Shown: positions 11,003 to 22,252 of the stretch, in pieces
Numbering within the stretch: the stretch's first letter is position 1
How the letters are laid out: every line of letters begins with the position of its first letter
Origin: Methylotenera sp.
Lineage (GTDB): Bacteria; Pseudomonadota; Gammaproteobacteria; Burkholderiales; Methylophilaceae
Reading direction: 5' to 3'
Assembly: GCA_021732405.1 (NCBI GenBank)
Contig: JAKFVB010000015.1
Span: 23,828-87,827, forward strand
DNA length: 64,000 nucleotides
Notes under the pieces: generated by a model
What the model saw: the letters and a program-made list of their open reading frames with translations, nothing else
What the model was told of the DNA's origin: nothing
Database searches by the model: none
Position numbers and translations under genes: made by a program

Positions 11003-11680
11003 CTAGGGTTGTTTCTTTTTAGCATCCATTTCGGCAATCACTTTAGCCGCCCATTCGCGTCCGCCCAAACCAAAAGCCAGTGCAAGTGCCAAAAAGAATG
11101 CGCCAAATACAATAATAAACAATGAGTGAATCAGCTGCATGCCAATGCCTAATTGCTCAAGCGCTACGAAAATCGCCAAAATTTGAATGCCGTATTCAGC
11201 CGATGTGCTCACCGTTAACGCATGCGAAAACTTAATGCTGTACAGCCATGCAAATACTAAGCGATTAACAAAGCGCGCCAATAAAGTACCAAAAATAATG
11301 ACTAAAATAGCCACAATAATATGCGGCAAATAGCTGGCTAATTGTTGTAACAACACAGCGACTTCATTCAGGCCCAGCGCATTCGCACCAGTAATCACAA
11401 ATAACAGAATCACTAGCCAATACACCACTTGGCTGATAATGCCGCTTAAAGTCACATTAAAATTGCCATGATTAATAAACGCTTCTAAGCCTGATTTTTG
11501 CGCCGCTTTATCAAATTGGGTTAATGTCAATAGGCGTTTTACGGCGGATCTGGCCAATTTGGCGATAAGCCAACCAAAAAATAAAATGACAATAACTGCT
11601 AATAACTTGGGCACAAAATGTATGAGCTGTACCCAAAATTCATTCAGCGAATTGATAAAAGTGTCTAATTGATATTGCAT
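11003..11680 (-). CDS. Small-conductance mechanosensitive-channel-like / conserved TM helix protein
   Basis: PKLLAVIVILFFGWLIAKLARSAVKRLL and repeated TM helices; C-terminal ALAFGLGGREWAAKVI. Confidence 0.75.
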   Translation of the reverse strand: MQYQLDTFINSLNEFWVQLIHFVPKLLAVIVILFFGWLIAKLARSAVKRLLTLTQFDKAAQKSGLEAFINHGNFNVTLSGIISQVVYWLVILLFVITGANALGLNEVAVLLQQLASYLPHIIVAILVIIFGTLLARFVNRLVFAWLYSIKFSHALTVSTSAEYGIQILAIFVALEQLGIGMQLIHSLFIIVFGAFFLALALAFGLGGREWAAKVIAEMDAKKKQP

Positions 11681-11867
11681 AACCTTCTCCTTAAAACGTT
11701 TTAAAACAGCTAATTAGCTCATCGTCCATCCGTTTTCCAAAAATAAAACGCCAGTAAAATTGATGTTTAGTCTATTCATTTTAATATTGACCATTTTTAG
11801 CTTAACCCAAAAAACACACTTTTGTACACCCGTTTGCGCACACACAAGACATGCTAAAATTCTTAAT

Positions 11868-12824
11868 ATGCACAATCAACCTAAAAAACTCGAGCCTAAA
11901 CAATTAATCATCGCATCGCGTGAAAGTGCGCTGGCGATGTGGCAAGCCAAGCATATTCAAGCCAAGCTTAAAAAATTGTATCCTTTGTGTGAAGTGAGCA
12001 TTCTGGGCATGACCACTACAGGCGACCAAATTTTAGATTCGCCGCTGGCGCGCATTGGTGGCAAAGGATTATTTGTAAAAGAGCTAGAAATGGCGCTGGC
12101 AGACGGCAGTGCCGATTTAGCTGTGCACAGCATGAAAGATGTGCCCATGAATCTGCCAGAAGGCTTTTTAATGGCCGCCACAGGTGAACGCGAAGATCCG
12201 CGCGATGCTTTTGTATCAAACAACTTTAAAAAATTAGAAGATTTGCCAGCAGGCAGTATCGTTGGCACATCCAGTTTGCGCCGCCAAAGCCAAATTCAGG
12301 CAAGGTTTCCTAATTTAAAAATAGAATCGCTGCGCGGTAACGTACAAACGCGTTTGCGCAAATTAGATGATGGCCAGTATGACGCGATTATCTTGGCAGC
12401 CGCGGGTTTAATCCGCTTAGAATTAGGCAATCGCATTCGCCAATTTATTTCACCAGAACTCAGTATTCCCGCAGTGGGGCAAGGTGCATTGGGCATTGAA
12501 ATTAGTGCCAGCCGCACTGACTTAATTGAAATATTAGCGCCGCTTAATCATATTGATACGCAACTATGCGTGGAAGCCGAACGCGGTATGAGTCGCGCTT
12601 TAGCGGGCAGCTGCACCGTGCCGCTTGGTGCATACGCCACACGCCAAGGCCATCGCATCAGCATCGCTGGCTTTGTCGCCAGTGTAGATGGCAAGCAAAT
12701 TTTGCGCGAAAAAGTCACTGGCAGTGTTGATAATGCCGAAGCAGTTGGTCAGGAATTGGCGGCTAAATTGGTGGCAAAAGGTGCAGACAAAATATTGGCT
12801 GCGCTGGATGGTATTAAACACTAA
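11868..12824 (+). CDS. hemC: Porphobilinogen deaminase; start set at internal MHNQPKKL
   Basis: [18 protein letters not shown]...[30 protein letters not shown]. Confidence 0.96.
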   Translation: MHNQPKKLEPKQLIIASRESALAMWQAKHIQAKLKKLYPLCEVSILGMTTTGDQILDSPLARIGGKGLFVKELEMALADGSADLAVHSMKDVPMNLPEGFLMAATGEREDPRDAFVSNNFKKLEDLPAGSIVGTSSLRRQSQIQARFPNLKIESLRGNVQTRLRKLDDGQYDAIILAAAGLIRLELGNRIRQFISPELSIPAVGQGALGIEISASRTDLIEILAPLNHIDTQLCVEAERGMSRALAGSCTVPLGAYATRQGHRISIAGFVASVDGKQILREKVTGSVDNAEAVGQELAAKLVAKGADKILAALDGIKH

Positions 12825-12881
12825 TCATGTTCAAAATTACTTCCGTCGTCATTTATACGAAATCGGGAATCCATTCTTAAA

Positions 12882-13667
12882 ATGTCAACAATGCCGCTAT
12901 CTGGCCTTGGTATCGCCATTACCCGCCCTGTTGACCAAGCCAAAAAACTAAGTGCATTAATTACTGCAGCAGGCGGCACAGCCATTTCATATCCGTTAAT
13001 TGAAATCACACCACTAGCCGATTACAGCCAGTTTGAAACGGTGATTGAAGCGATTCATGAGTACGATTGGGCGATTTTTATCAGCAGCAATGCGGTACAA
13101 AATGGCATGCCGCGATTGGTTAATGTTGGCATGCCAGAACACCTACAATTTGCCGCCATTGGCCCTGTTACCGCTAATGAGCTACAAAGCTTTGGGGTAA
13201 AGCAAGTGCTTACGCCATCAAGCCATATTCAAGACGGCGATGAAAGTAAGGTTCGTTTTGATTCTGAAGCTTTATTGGCGTTGCCTGAAATGCAACAAGT
13301 TAACGGTCAAAAAGTGATGATTTTTCGTGGCATCGGTGGCCGCGATGTGTTGGCAGAAAGCTTAAAAGCACGCGGTGCAATGGTTAGTTTTGCAGAGTGC
13401 TATCAACGTATTAACCCGCAAACCAATTGCGAATTATTGGCGAAACTTTATAGTGAAAAAAAACTGCACGGCATTGTGATTACCAGCAGTGAAGCCATGC
13501 GACACTTACTGGATTTGGCAGGCGATTCCGAATGGCTGAAAAATATCACCCTGTTTGTGAATCATGCGCGTATTGCCGAATTGCCCTTACAAATGGGCTT
13601 AAAAGTTTGCGTTGCAGATGCACCAGGCGATGATGCCATGCTCAGCAATATCATGCGCTTGGGCTAA
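12882..13667 (+). CDS. hemD: Uroporphyrinogen-III synthase
   Basis: GIAITRPVDQAKKLSALITAAGG...WAIFISSNAVQNGM; follows hemC. Confidence 0.88.
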   Translation: MSTMPLSGLGIAITRPVDQAKKLSALITAAGGTAISYPLIEITPLADYSQFETVIEAIHEYDWAIFISSNAVQNGMPRLVNVGMPEHLQFAAIGPVTANELQSFGVKQVLTPSSHIQDGDESKVRFDSEALLALPEMQQVNGQKVMIFRGIGGRDVLAESLKARGAMVSFAECYQRINPQTNCELLAKLYSEKKLHGIVITSSEAMRHLLDLAGDSEWLKNITLFVNHARIAELPLQMGLKVCVADAPGDDAMLSNIMRLG

Positions 13668-13669
13668 GC

Positions 13670-14710
13670 TTATATTGCTGGCTTGAGTACTGGATTCGCA
13701 AACGTAAACGCATCACTAAAAAACTCTTCTGCATCTAAACCTTGCTCTACAAAAGTTTGATGTGCCACTTCGCACATACCAGGTGCGCCACACACATACG
13801 CTTGGTAGGCACTTAAATCCCAGTTTTGACTAATAGCGTCATCTAACACCGCCTGATGCACAAGCCCTGTTCTGCCTTGCCAATTATCATGGCCAGCGGC
13901 TTCAGACAACACAGGAATGTAAGTAATATTAGGCATTAAGTCTGCCCATTTCTCACATAAGTCATGCATATACAAATCGCGCAATTCGCGTGCGCCACGG
14001 TATAGCAGAATATCGCGCTGGATATTGTTATGCAGCATATGCTCAATAATGCCCTTGACTGGCGCAAAACCCGTACCGCCTGCAACTAAAATAATCGGCT
14101 TTTGCGAATCTTCTCTTAGAAAAAAACTACCAAATGGCGCTTCTAAACGCAATATGGCTTTTTCTTGCAGCTCTTTTTCTACGTATTCACTGAATACGCC
14201 GCCTGCAATTACGCGAATATGTAGCTGTAAAAAATCGCTATCGTGCGGCGCATTGGCGATTGAAAAAGCACGGCGTTTGCCATCTTTTAAAATAAATTCA
14301 ATATACTGGCCTGCTTTAAATTGTAAGCGCTCACTTGCTGGCAATTGCAGATGCAGGGCAATTACGTCATGCGCAAGCTGCTCTTTTTTTGCTACACGTG
14401 CTGGCAAAATGCGCGGTTTAATGCCTGCCAAACCGCCCACTTCGCGACACTCAATGCTTAAGTCTTCCATCGGCCTTGCACAGCATAATAATGTGTTGCC
14501 TGCAGCCAATTCAGCGTCGCTCATCGCGCTGCCCTGATAATCGTCATGCATTACTTTGCCTTGCAACAATTTGGCTTTACAAGCGCCGCAAGCACCGTTA
14601 CGGCAACCGTAGGGTAAATTTACACCTGCCTCAATTGCGGCTTGCAACACGGTTTGGCTGGGGCGCACATCAAATGTATGGCCGCTATTTTTAATGGTCA
14701 CTTTATGCAT
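13670..14710 (-). CDS. 2Fe-2S ferredoxin/FAD/NAD(P)H oxidoreductase (CDP-6-deoxy-delta-3,4-glucoseen reductase-like)
   Basis: LPYGCRNGACGACKAKLL ferredoxin Cys motif; GQYIEFILKDGKRRAFSIAN FAD; ILVAGGTGFAPVKGIIEH. Confidence 0.88.
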   Translation of the reverse strand: MHKVTIKNSGHTFDVRPSQTVLQAAIEAGVNLPYGCRNGACGACKAKLLQGKVMHDDYQGSAMSDAELAAGNTLLCCARPMEDLSIECREVGGLAGIKPRILPARVAKKEQLAHDVIALHLQLPASERLQFKAGQYIEFILKDGKRRAFSIANAPHDSDFLQLHIRVIAGGVFSEYVEKELQEKAILRLEAPFGSFFLREDSQKPIILVAGGTGFAPVKGIIEHMLHNNIQRDILLYRGARELRDLYMHDLCEKWADLMPNITYIPVLSEAAGHDNWQGRTGLVHQAVLDDAISQNWDLSAYQAYVCGAPGMCEVAHQTFVEQGLDAEEFFSDAFTFANPVLKPAI

Positions 14711-14731
14711 TTTTTCTTAACTTTTTAAAAA

Positions 14732-15187
14732 TTATTTTTTCTGATTATCATCTTGCACATGCGTATATTCACCTTCAATCACATCATCGTTGGCGGCACG
14801 TGCATCAGGGCTTGGTTGGTATGACTGTTGAAATGGTTGTTCATATTGGTTAGTCGCAGCATTTGGGTTTTGCTTACTGATGGGTGTTAATAGCAAAACT
14901 ACCGCAATCATATCGGTGATCACGCCAGGAATAATTAACAACACACCCGCCACCATATTACGCGCGCTACCTAGCATGGTTTTAACGGGATTACCGCCAG
15001 ATGTCAGACTTTGCATCATTTTAGCCGTTAACAATAACTTTTCACCACGAATCAGTTGTAAGCCCAAGTAAGCTATGACGACTAAATAGAGCAATACCCA
15101 CCAGCCATAAGCATCTGCAAGACTTATCAGCAGAAATAGTTCGGCAAATGGAAAAGCGAGTAAAATTAAACCTATTAAAAAACGCAT
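14732..15187 (-). CDS. fxsA: FxsA family membrane protein
   Basis: FPFAELFLLISLADAYGWWVLLYLVVIAYLGLQLIRGE...AGVLLIIPGVITD. Confidence 0.88.
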   Translation of the reverse strand: MRFLIGLILLAFPFAELFLLISLADAYGWWVLLYLVVIAYLGLQLIRGEKLLLTAKMMQSLTSGGNPVKTMLGSARNMVAGVLLIIPGVITDMIAVVLLLTPISKQNPNAATNQYEQPFQQSYQPSPDARAANDDVIEGEYTHVQDDNQKK

Positions 15188-15282
15188 ATCTTAAGAACTT
15201 TCTATCCAATTGTTTTCACTAATTGGGGGTTAAATGCAGTATTTGCAACTGCTGGCATTTATTTTGAAAGACGGAGCATTAT

Positions 15283-16932
15283 TTGAAACACCTACTAAAT
15301 AGCATTGTAATCGTTTTTATGACAACGCTTGTAACCCCTTTGTTACATGCCGCAGATAGCAATTTAAGTGGCAAAAACGCTTTTGTTGAAGAGATTCAAG
15401 AAGATGAGTTTTTATCACCAGATGTTGCGTTTAAGCTTAACTTAACCGCATTAGACGCGCAAAATTTAAACGCTAATTTTAAGATAGTGCCCGGCTATTA
15501 TTTGTATAAAGAGCGCATTAAGTTTGTGATTAAGGATGCCAGCACAGGCAAAATTGAACAGATTGATTTGCCCGCAGGCGAAATAAAAGATGACCCGAAT
15601 TTTGGTAAGCAGGAAGTTTATCATCACGAATTCGATGCAAAAATAGTGTTAAGTACTGCTAATAATCCCGTCATTCATGCCACTTATCAAGGCTGTAGTG
15701 AAAAAGGTTTATGCTACGCACCTGTTACCAAAGTGATTGCAATTGAATTGCCAAATAGCGGTAGCAGTGCCAGCACTAGCGTTGTTTCCAGCTCTGACGA
15801 CGATAAAACAACGCAAGCATTAAAAGCAGGTAATTTGTGGTTGATTATTGGTGTATTTTTTGTCGCTGGCTTATTGCTGTCATTCACACCTTGCGTATTA
15901 CCAATGATTCCAATTTTATCTAGCATCATTGTAGGTAGCCAGAAAAAACAATCAAAACAAGCAGAAAGCGGCAAAGCGTGCAAATTACATTCTTTCGGGT
16001 TATCGGTGGCCTACGTATTGGGCATGGCACTCAGTTACACTCTGGCTGGTATTGCAGCAGGTTTGTCAGGTAATTTATTAAGCCAATCATTACAAAATGC
16101 TTGGGTATTAGGTGCCACCGCACTCATTTTTGTTGCATTGGCTTTCTCTATGTTTGGATTTTACGAACTAAAATTGCCAGCGGTAATTGAGAACAAAATT
16201 CTAGGCGCAAGCCAAAAATTAAAAGGTGGCGAATTTTTGGGCGTGTTTGTCATGGGCGTGTTATCTGCATTAATTGTTAGCCCATGCGTTGCCGCGCCAT
16301 TAGCTGGTGCACTAATTTATATTGGCCAAACCCATAACGTATTGTTAGGCGGCGTAGGCTTATTTGCCTTAGCCATCGGCATGGGCGTGCCTTTGTTACT
16401 CATTGGCGCATCTGCTGGCAGTTTACTACCCAAAGCAGGCAGCTGGATGACCATTGTGCGTAACTTTTTTGGTGTACTGATGCTAGCAATGGCCGCCTAC
16501 TTGATTTGGCCTGTATTGCCTAGCGCGATTACGCAGCCAGTCAACAAATTGCTGGGTACTTCTGTTGAACATAATTTACCTTTTGCACGTGTTAAAAGCG
16601 TGGCAGAACTAGATACTGCAATTGCAGCGGCCAGTGGCAAAACTGTCATGCTGGATTTTTATGCCGATTGGTGCGTTGCCTGTAAAGAAATGGAAAAATT
16701 TACTTTTAGCGATGGCAATATACAAGCTATTCTAAAAAATACCGTTTTACTACAAGTTGATGTCACTGAAAATAATGACGATGACCAAGCCTTATTAAAA
16801 CGTTTTGGTTTGTTTGGCCCTCCTGGCATTATCTTTTTTGATGTCGCTGGCAACGAAATCAAACCCAAAGTCATTGGCTACAAAAATGTCGCCCAATTTA
16901 CACAAATACTCAATAAAGTGAATGCTCAATAA
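15283..16932 (+). CDS. dsbD: Thiol:disulfide interchange protein DsbD
   Basis: N-terminal DsbD-alpha domain, membrane domain FTPCVLPMIPILSSIIVG, C-terminal thioredoxin DFYADWCVACKEME. Confidence 0.95.
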   Translation: MKHLLNSIVIVFMTTLVTPLLHAADSNLSGKNAFVEEIQEDEFLSPDVAFKLNLTALDAQNLNANFKIVPGYYLYKERIKFVIKDASTGKIEQIDLPAGEIKDDPNFGKQEVYHHEFDAKIVLSTANNPVIHATYQGCSEKGLCYAPVTKVIAIELPNSGSSASTSVVSSSDDDKTTQALKAGNLWLIIGVFFVAGLLLSFTPCVLPMIPILSSIIVGSQKKQSKQAESGKACKLHSFGLSVAYVLGMALSYTLAGIAAGLSGNLLSQSLQNAWVLGATALIFVALAFSMFGFYELKLPAVIENKILGASQKLKGGEFLGVFVMGVLSALIVSPCVAAPLAGALIYIGQTHNVLLGGVGLFALAIGMGVPLLLIGASAGSLLPKAGSWMTIVRNFFGVLMLAMAAYLIWPVLPSAITQPVNKLLGTSVEHNLPFARVKSVAELDTAIAAASGKTVMLDFYADWCVACKEMEKFTFSDGNIQAILKNTVLLQVDVTENNDDDQALLKRFGLFGPPGIIFFDVAGNEIKPKVIGYKNVAQFTQILNKVNAQ

Positions 16933-17474
16933 TGCTGAATCAATTAAAAACACCGCTTTTTTATCTGGTCTTAATCGGCTCACTCGGTTTTGCCATCTTT
17001 TATTTTTTTCTCAACCCACAAACCCAAATAGGTAACGAGTCAAAGCAAGGCATGTCGACACAAGCTTTGTTTACAGCGAATTTTTCTGATGAAAACAGCA
17101 AACCACAACCATTAAAACAATATGAAGGTAAAGTTGTCGTGCTTAATTTTTGGGCCAGCTGGTGCGAACCCTGTCGCGAAGAAATGCCAGAACTATCGAC
17201 TTTGCATACTGAATACAAAGATCGCAATGTGGTTGTATTAGGCATGGCAATTGAGGACGTTGCCGCGATTAACGATTTTTTAAAAGAGACTAAGGTGAGC
17301 TACCCCTTATTTGCGGCAGATGTACAAGGCATGGATATTGCCGCCAGCTTGGGCAACAACAAGGGCGTTTTGCCCTACACTGTCATCATCAAAGCCGATG
17401 GCACCGTGGCAAAAACCTATTTTGGCCGCATTACTAAGCCTTTATTAGAGCAAACCTTGAAAACTATTTTATAA
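16932..17474 (+). CDS. TlpA-like thioredoxin family protein
   Basis: N-terminal TM; VVVLNFWASWCEPCREEMPEL. Confidence 0.9.
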   Translation: MLNQLKTPLFYLVLIGSLGFAIFYFFLNPQTQIGNESKQGMSTQALFTANFSDENSKPQPLKQYEGKVVVLNFWASWCEPCREEMPELSTLHTEYKDRNVVVLGMAIEDVAAINDFLKETKVSYPLFAADVQGMDIAASLGNNKGVLPYTVIIKADGTVAKTYFGRITKPLLEQTLKTIL

Positions 17475-17675
17475 AAACTGTTTTTTGACTTTATTGTAAA
17501 ATTTTAGTTATCATTCAATCACTTAAGATTCATTCATTCAATAACTTCGCTTAAACTTCATCTAACTACGGTTAATTTGCTGGACAAAAGCATTCAAGTT
17601 CGGCAAACTTGCCGCTATGAAAGTTCGTCAAAAACCGACTAAATGTAATACAAAACTCAATATAAGTGGCTCAAG

Positions 17676-18131
17676 ATGACCACTAAATCGATTTTAGTAT
17701 TGCATGGGCCTAACCTTAATCTACTTGGCTTACGCGAGCCAGAGCATTATGGCAACTTAACACTTGCTGCGATTAATGCACAATTAGCAGTGATTGCGCA
17801 GCAAAATGCTGTTAATTTAAATACCTATCAAAGTAATAGCGAAGCTGAAATTGTTGCTAAAATTCAATCTCATGCTGTTAACACTGTCGATTTTATTGTG
17901 ATTAACCCCGCCGCTTTTACCCATACTTCTGTTGCGATTCGCGACGCACTTTCTGCCATTAAAACCCCTTTTATTGAAGTACATTTATCTAATGTATTTG
18001 CGCGGGAAAGTTTTAGGCATCATTCTTACTTTAGCGATATTGCAGTTGGCGTGATTAGCGGCTTAGGGGCCGAAGGTTACAGCGCAGCTTTGCATTACGC
18101 GATTAATTACTGCAACAAAAAAACCACTTAA
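17676..18131 (+). CDS. aroQ: 3-dehydroquinate dehydratase type II
   Basis: [19 protein letters not shown]...[16 protein letters not shown]...[17 protein letters not shown]. Confidence 0.96.
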   Translation: MTTKSILVLHGPNLNLLGLREPEHYGNLTLAAINAQLAVIAQQNAVNLNTYQSNSEAEIVAKIQSHAVNTVDFIVINPAAFTHTSVAIRDALSAIKTPFIEVHLSNVFARESFRHHSYFSDIAVGVISGLGAEGYSAALHYAINYCNKKTT

Positions 18132-18226
18132 ATACGCTCAAACGTTATTTTTAACAACATTTCAACACTAATTAACACTTACAATCAAAACTAAGCAATC
18201 ATAACTAAGTTAATACAGAGGTTATT

Positions 18227-18679
18227 ATGGATTTACGTAAACTTAAAAAATTAATCGATTTGGTAGAAGAATCTGGCATTTCCGAGCTGGAGCTTACCGA
18301 GGGTGAAGAAAAGGTGCGCATCAGCCGTGCATTAATGCCCAGCAATGCGCCTGTTATGCAATATATGGCGGCACCGCAGACAGCGCCAGTCGCGCAATCT
18401 GCACCTGTGCCAACTGCAGCTGCACCTGTTGTGGCCGAAGTTGAAGGTCATACGGTTAAATCTCCCATGGTAGGCTCTTTCTATCGCTCATCGTCTCCCG
18501 ACGCAAAACCGTTTGTAGATGTAGGCACTAAAGTAGCAATAGGCGATACTTTATGTATCATCGAAGCCATGAAGTTACTCAACGAAATCGAATCAGATGT
18601 AGCAGGCGTGGTGAAAAAAATATTGCTAGAAAACGGTCAGCCAGTTGAATATGGCGAGCCATTGTTTATTATTGAATAA
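18227..18679 (+). CDS. accB: Acetyl-CoA carboxylase biotin carboxyl carrier protein
   Basis: C-terminal [17 protein letters not shown] biotinylation motif. Confidence 0.96.
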   Translation: MDLRKLKKLIDLVEESGISELELTEGEEKVRISRALMPSNAPVMQYMAAPQTAPVAQSAPVPTAAAPVVAEVEGHTVKSPMVGSFYRSSSPDAKPFVDVGTKVAIGDTLCIIEAMKLLNEIESDVAGVVKKILLENGQPVEYGEPLFIIE

Positions 18680-18699
18680 TTGCGATTGGTTGATGAAAT

Positions 18700-20049
18700 A
18701 TGTTTGAAAAGATACTAATCGCTAACCGTGGAGAGATCGCTCTCCGCGTACAACGTGCCTGCCGCGAGCTAGGCATTAAAACGGTAGCCGTGCATTCAGT
18801 CGCCGATAAAGAAGCTAAATACGTTAAGTTAGCAGATGAGTCGGTATGCATTGGCCCTGCACCTTCTAATTTAAGTTACCTGAATATTCCTGCGGTGATT
18901 AGCGCTGCTGAAGTCACCGATGCGCAAGCAATTCATCCAGGCTACGGTTTCTTATCAGAAAATGCCGATTTCGCTGAACGCGTAGAGCAAAGCGGCTTTG
19001 TTTTCATTGGCCCTCGTGCTGAAACCATTCGCTTGATGGGCGATAAAGTATCGGCCAAAGACGCCATGAAAAAAGCTGGCGTGCCTTGCGTACCCGGCTC
19101 TGAAGGTGCTTTGCCAGACGACCCCATTGAAATTATTAAAACCGCTAAAAAAGTAGGCTACCCAGTCATTATCAAAGCAGCTGGCGGTGGCGGTGGACGC
19201 GGCATGCGCGTAGTGCACACAGAAGCCGCGTTAGTAAATGCGGTGAATATGACTAAAGCAGAAGCGCAAGCAGCTTTTGGTAACCCCATGGTATACATGG
19301 AAAAGTTTTTAGAAAACCCGCGCCATATTGAAATTCAAATCTTGGCAGACCAGCATGGTAATGCTGTTTATTTAGGTGACCGCGATTGCTCTATGCAACG
19401 CCGTCATCAAAAAATCATTGAAGAAGCGCCATCTCCGTTATTAAGCCCTAGAATTCGCGATAAAATCGGCGAACGTTGCGCAGAAGCTTGTCGCAAAATT
19501 AAGTATCGCGGTGCTGGTACATTTGAATTCCTGTACGAGAACGGCGAATTTTACTTTATTGAGATGAATACGCGCTTGCAAGTTGAGCACACTGTGACAG
19601 AGATGATTACAGGTATCGACTTGGTACAACAGCAAATTTTTGTGGCTGCAGGCGAAAAACTTGCTTTCCGTCAACGCGATATTGAGCTGCGTGGCCATGC
19701 GATTGAATGTCGCATTAATGCCGAAGACCCTTACAGCTTCGTGCCATCTCCGGGTAAGTTAACCACATTTCACATGCCAGGCGGCCCTGGAGTACGTATT
19801 GATACTCATGCATATGCTGGCTATGTGGTACCACCTAATTATGATTCGATGATAGGCAAGCTTATTACCTATGGCGCAACACGCGAGCAAGCGATTGCAC
19901 GTATGCGTATCGCACTATCGGAAATGCTGGTGGACGGTATCAAAACCAATATTCCATTGCATGCCGATTTAATGGCAGATGCAGCTTTTCATTTAGGCGG
20001 CACTAGCATTCATTATCTCGAACAAAAATTAGGTATTAGCCATAAATAA
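18700..20049 (+). CDS. accC: Acetyl-CoA carboxylase biotin carboxylase subunit
   Basis: [26 protein letters not shown]...[13 protein letters not shown]...[16 protein letters not shown]. Confidence 0.98.
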   Translation: MFEKILIANRGEIALRVQRACRELGIKTVAVHSVADKEAKYVKLADESVCIGPAPSNLSYLNIPAVISAAEVTDAQAIHPGYGFLSENADFAERVEQSGFVFIGPRAETIRLMGDKVSAKDAMKKAGVPCVPGSEGALPDDPIEIIKTAKKVGYPVIIKAAGGGGGRGMRVVHTEAALVNAVNMTKAEAQAAFGNPMVYMEKFLENPRHIEIQILADQHGNAVYLGDRDCSMQRRHQKIIEEAPSPLLSPRIRDKIGERCAEACRKIKYRGAGTFEFLYENGEFYFIEMNTRLQVEHTVTEMITGIDLVQQQIFVAAGEKLAFRQRDIELRGHAIECRINAEDPYSFVPSPGKLTTFHMPGGPGVRIDTHAYAGYVVPPNYDSMIGKLITYGATREQAIARMRIALSEMLVDGIKTNIPLHADLMADAAFHLGGTSIHYLEQKLGISHK

Positions 20050-20073
20050 TCTGAGTACTGGTGACAAAAACTG

Positions 20074-20988
20074 ATGGCGTGGCTATTACTTAAAATTCAG
20101 GCAAACGAACAAAATGCAGACACGATTAGTGATGCATTAATGGATTTAGGTGCACTATCTGCCAGTATTGAAGATGCGTTTGCTGAAACAGCAAATGAGC
20201 AAGCCATTTTTGGCGAGCCAAGCAGTGAAGATATACAGTATCCGCCTCCTGGTATCTGGCAACAAAATATCGTCACCGCTATGTTTGACGCTGACACCAA
20301 TGTTGAGCAGGTGATTCAAACATTGAGTACGGCTACTAACATCTCGCATTTTCAATACAGCACTGAAGTGATTGAAGAACAAGATTGGGTGCGCGCCACA
20401 CAAGCACAATTTGACCCGATCAAGATTACTGATAAATTGTGGATAGTACCGACTTGGCATCAATCTAGCTGGCAAGAAACTGCGCAACAAGATGCTATTA
20501 ATATTATGCTAGATCCGGGGCTAGCTTTTGGCACTGGCAGCCACCCTACTACGCATCTATGTTTAGAGTGGCTGACAGAAACTATGCCTGCGCACTCAGT
20601 GTTAGATTACGGTTGTGGCTCGGGCATTTTGGCAATTGCTGCAAAAAAGCTAGGCGCGCAAGAGGTAGTTGGCGTGGATATTGATGACCAAGCCATTATT
20701 GCAAGCCATTACAATGCAGAACAAAATCAAGTGGATGTACAGTTTTATGATGCCAATGCATTTGCACACAATACATTCGATGTCGTTGTTGCCAACATTT
20801 TATCCAGCGCACTGATGGTACTAGCGCCTGTTTTGGCTAAATATTGTAAAGCAGGCGGTCAGTTAGCCTTGTCTGGCATTTTGGAAACTCAAACCGAGGC
20901 ACTCACAGAGCGTTATAGTGAGTGGTTCGTTATGGATGCGCCACGCCAGCATGATGCTTGGATATTGCTCACCGGCACCAAAAAATGA
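20074..20988 (+). CDS. prmA: Ribosomal protein L11 methyltransferase
   Basis: DPGLAFGTGSHPTTHLCLEWL...VLDYGCGSGILAIAAKKLGA. Confidence 0.96.
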   Translation: MAWLLLKIQANEQNADTISDALMDLGALSASIEDAFAETANEQAIFGEPSSEDIQYPPPGIWQQNIVTAMFDADTNVEQVIQTLSTATNISHFQYSTEVIEEQDWVRATQAQFDPIKITDKLWIVPTWHQSSWQETAQQDAINIMLDPGLAFGTGSHPTTHLCLEWLTETMPAHSVLDYGCGSGILAIAAKKLGAQEVVGVDIDDQAIIASHYNAEQNQVDVQFYDANAFAHNTFDVVVANILSSALMVLAPVLAKYCKAGGQLALSGILETQTEALTERYSEWFVMDAPRQHDAWILLTGTKK

Positions 20989-21983
20989 ATTACATCACCT
21001 CCTGCCCCGCTTGCGAAACGCAGTTTTTACTGAATATCGATCATTTAAAAGCGTATCGCGGCAAAGTAAGGTGCGGTCATTGTGGCCATATATTTAACGC
21101 CAAAAATCGATTAACTGAAGTCACTGATGAGAATCGTAATGCTGGTGACCACACGTCTGTTGAACATAACATCAGTTTAGAAGCAAGCTATACGGTTAGC
21201 GAAGCGGAAGATTTTGATATTGAAAGTGCAACGTTTGAAGCCAATGAATCTACGCGCACGGCAGATGAAAAGCCCATCAGCGAAGTGTTAAATGTGGTGC
21301 TAGAAACGGTGCCAAACCTGTCTGATTTGAGCTCTCAAAACGAATTAAGTAAGAGCCGAGAATCGACTAGGGACTTTACCAATAGACCTAATATGAGCAA
21401 TCAGATGCCTGCTTCAATCGCTGAAGAAGACGTAGATATTGACGCGGTGCGGGCGCCTATTTTTATAGATGATTTAACCACCGACCCCAAATTTAGGCTC
21501 AACAAACCAAAACTGAACATTTGGTTAATTTTTATAACATTGTTATTGGTCATTCTTGCTTTATTACAGAGCGTTTATTTTTTACGTTCAACAATCGCTG
21601 TCAATTATCCGCAATTTAAACCTTATTTACAGCAAGCATGTAGCTATTTGAATTGTAAAGTTAACTTACCGCAGCATCTAGATTTGTTAACAATTGACGA
21701 CTCAGATATGCAAGAAAGTGATGACTATTTAGATGTGATTAATTTTTCAAGCCTACTGATTAATAATGCACCGCACGCGCAAGCTTATCCCAACATCGAA
21801 CTTACCCTTACCGATATTGACGATAAACCTGTATTAAGAAAGCTGGTGCGCCCGCAAGAGTATCTGAATAGCGGTGTTAATATTATTGACGGCATGACTG
21901 GGCGTGAGGAAGTGCGCATTAACCTTGCTATTAACGTGCAAAATTTGTCAGTTGCTGGCTATCGCGTGCTTTTAACTTATTAG
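20985..21983 (+). CDS. Zinc-ribbon/DUF3426-type protein with single TM helix; start at MNYITSCPACETQF overlapping the prmA stop
   Basis: CPACETQFLLNIDHLKAYRGKVRCGHCGHIFNA N-terminal zinc ribbon; TM helix; C-terminal DUF3426-like region. Confidence 0.85.
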   Translation: MNYITSCPACETQFLLNIDHLKAYRGKVRCGHCGHIFNAKNRLTEVTDENRNAGDHTSVEHNISLEASYTVSEAEDFDIESATFEANESTRTADEKPISEVLNVVLETVPNLSDLSSQNELSKSRESTRDFTNRPNMSNQMPASIAEEDVDIDAVRAPIFIDDLTTDPKFRLNKPKLNIWLIFITLLLVILALLQSVYFLRSTIAVNYPQFKPYLQQACSYLNCKVNLPQHLDLLTIDDSDMQESDDYLDVINFSSLLINNAPHAQAYPNIELTLTDIDDKPVLRKLVRPQEYLNSGVNIIDGMTGREEVRINLAINVQNLSVAGYRVLLTY

Positions 21984-22104
21984 GCATCTAATGAAAATCA
22001 TTAGCGTGTTTTAATAACATCACATACGCTTTACTTTTAACTAATCTGTATTATTCAACTCATAGATTGCGTAGTTAATTTAAACGAAATTTTAGGAGAT
22101 TATT

Positions 22105-22176
22105 ATGTGGACAACACCAGCAGCTACAGAAATGCGTTTTGGCTTTGAAGTAACAATGTACGTAATGAATAAATAA
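22105..22176 (+). CDS. pqqA: Coenzyme PQQ precursor peptide PqqA (23 aa), absent from the supplied ORF track
   Basis: MWTTPAATEMRFGFEVTMYVMNK with the conserved E-x3-Y crosslink motif (EVTMY); RBS-like TTAGGAGA upstream. Confidence 0.93.
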   Translation: MWTTPAATEMRFGFEVTMYVMNK

Positions 22177-22192
22177 GCTTAAACGTTTAACA

Positions 22193-22220
22193 AAAAAGGC
22201 ACTTTCGAGTGTCTTTTTTT
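22193..22220 (+). terminator. Rho-independent terminator after pqqA
   Basis: AAAAAAGGCACT-TTCG-AGTGTCTTTTTTT hairpin with T-run. Confidence 0.85.
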
Positions 22221-22252
22221 ACGCCTATCAATTACTAAAATTGATAAAACAA

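Noticed and set aside
14025-14537. 170-aa plus-strand ORF opposite the ferredoxin reductase gene
   Set aside because: Antisense to a strongly conserved FAD/NAD oxidoreductase frame.
17590-17625. GGCAA-AC-TTGCC hairpin upstream of aroQ as a riboswitch
   Set aside because: Very short stem with no conserved riboswitch core; could occur by chance.
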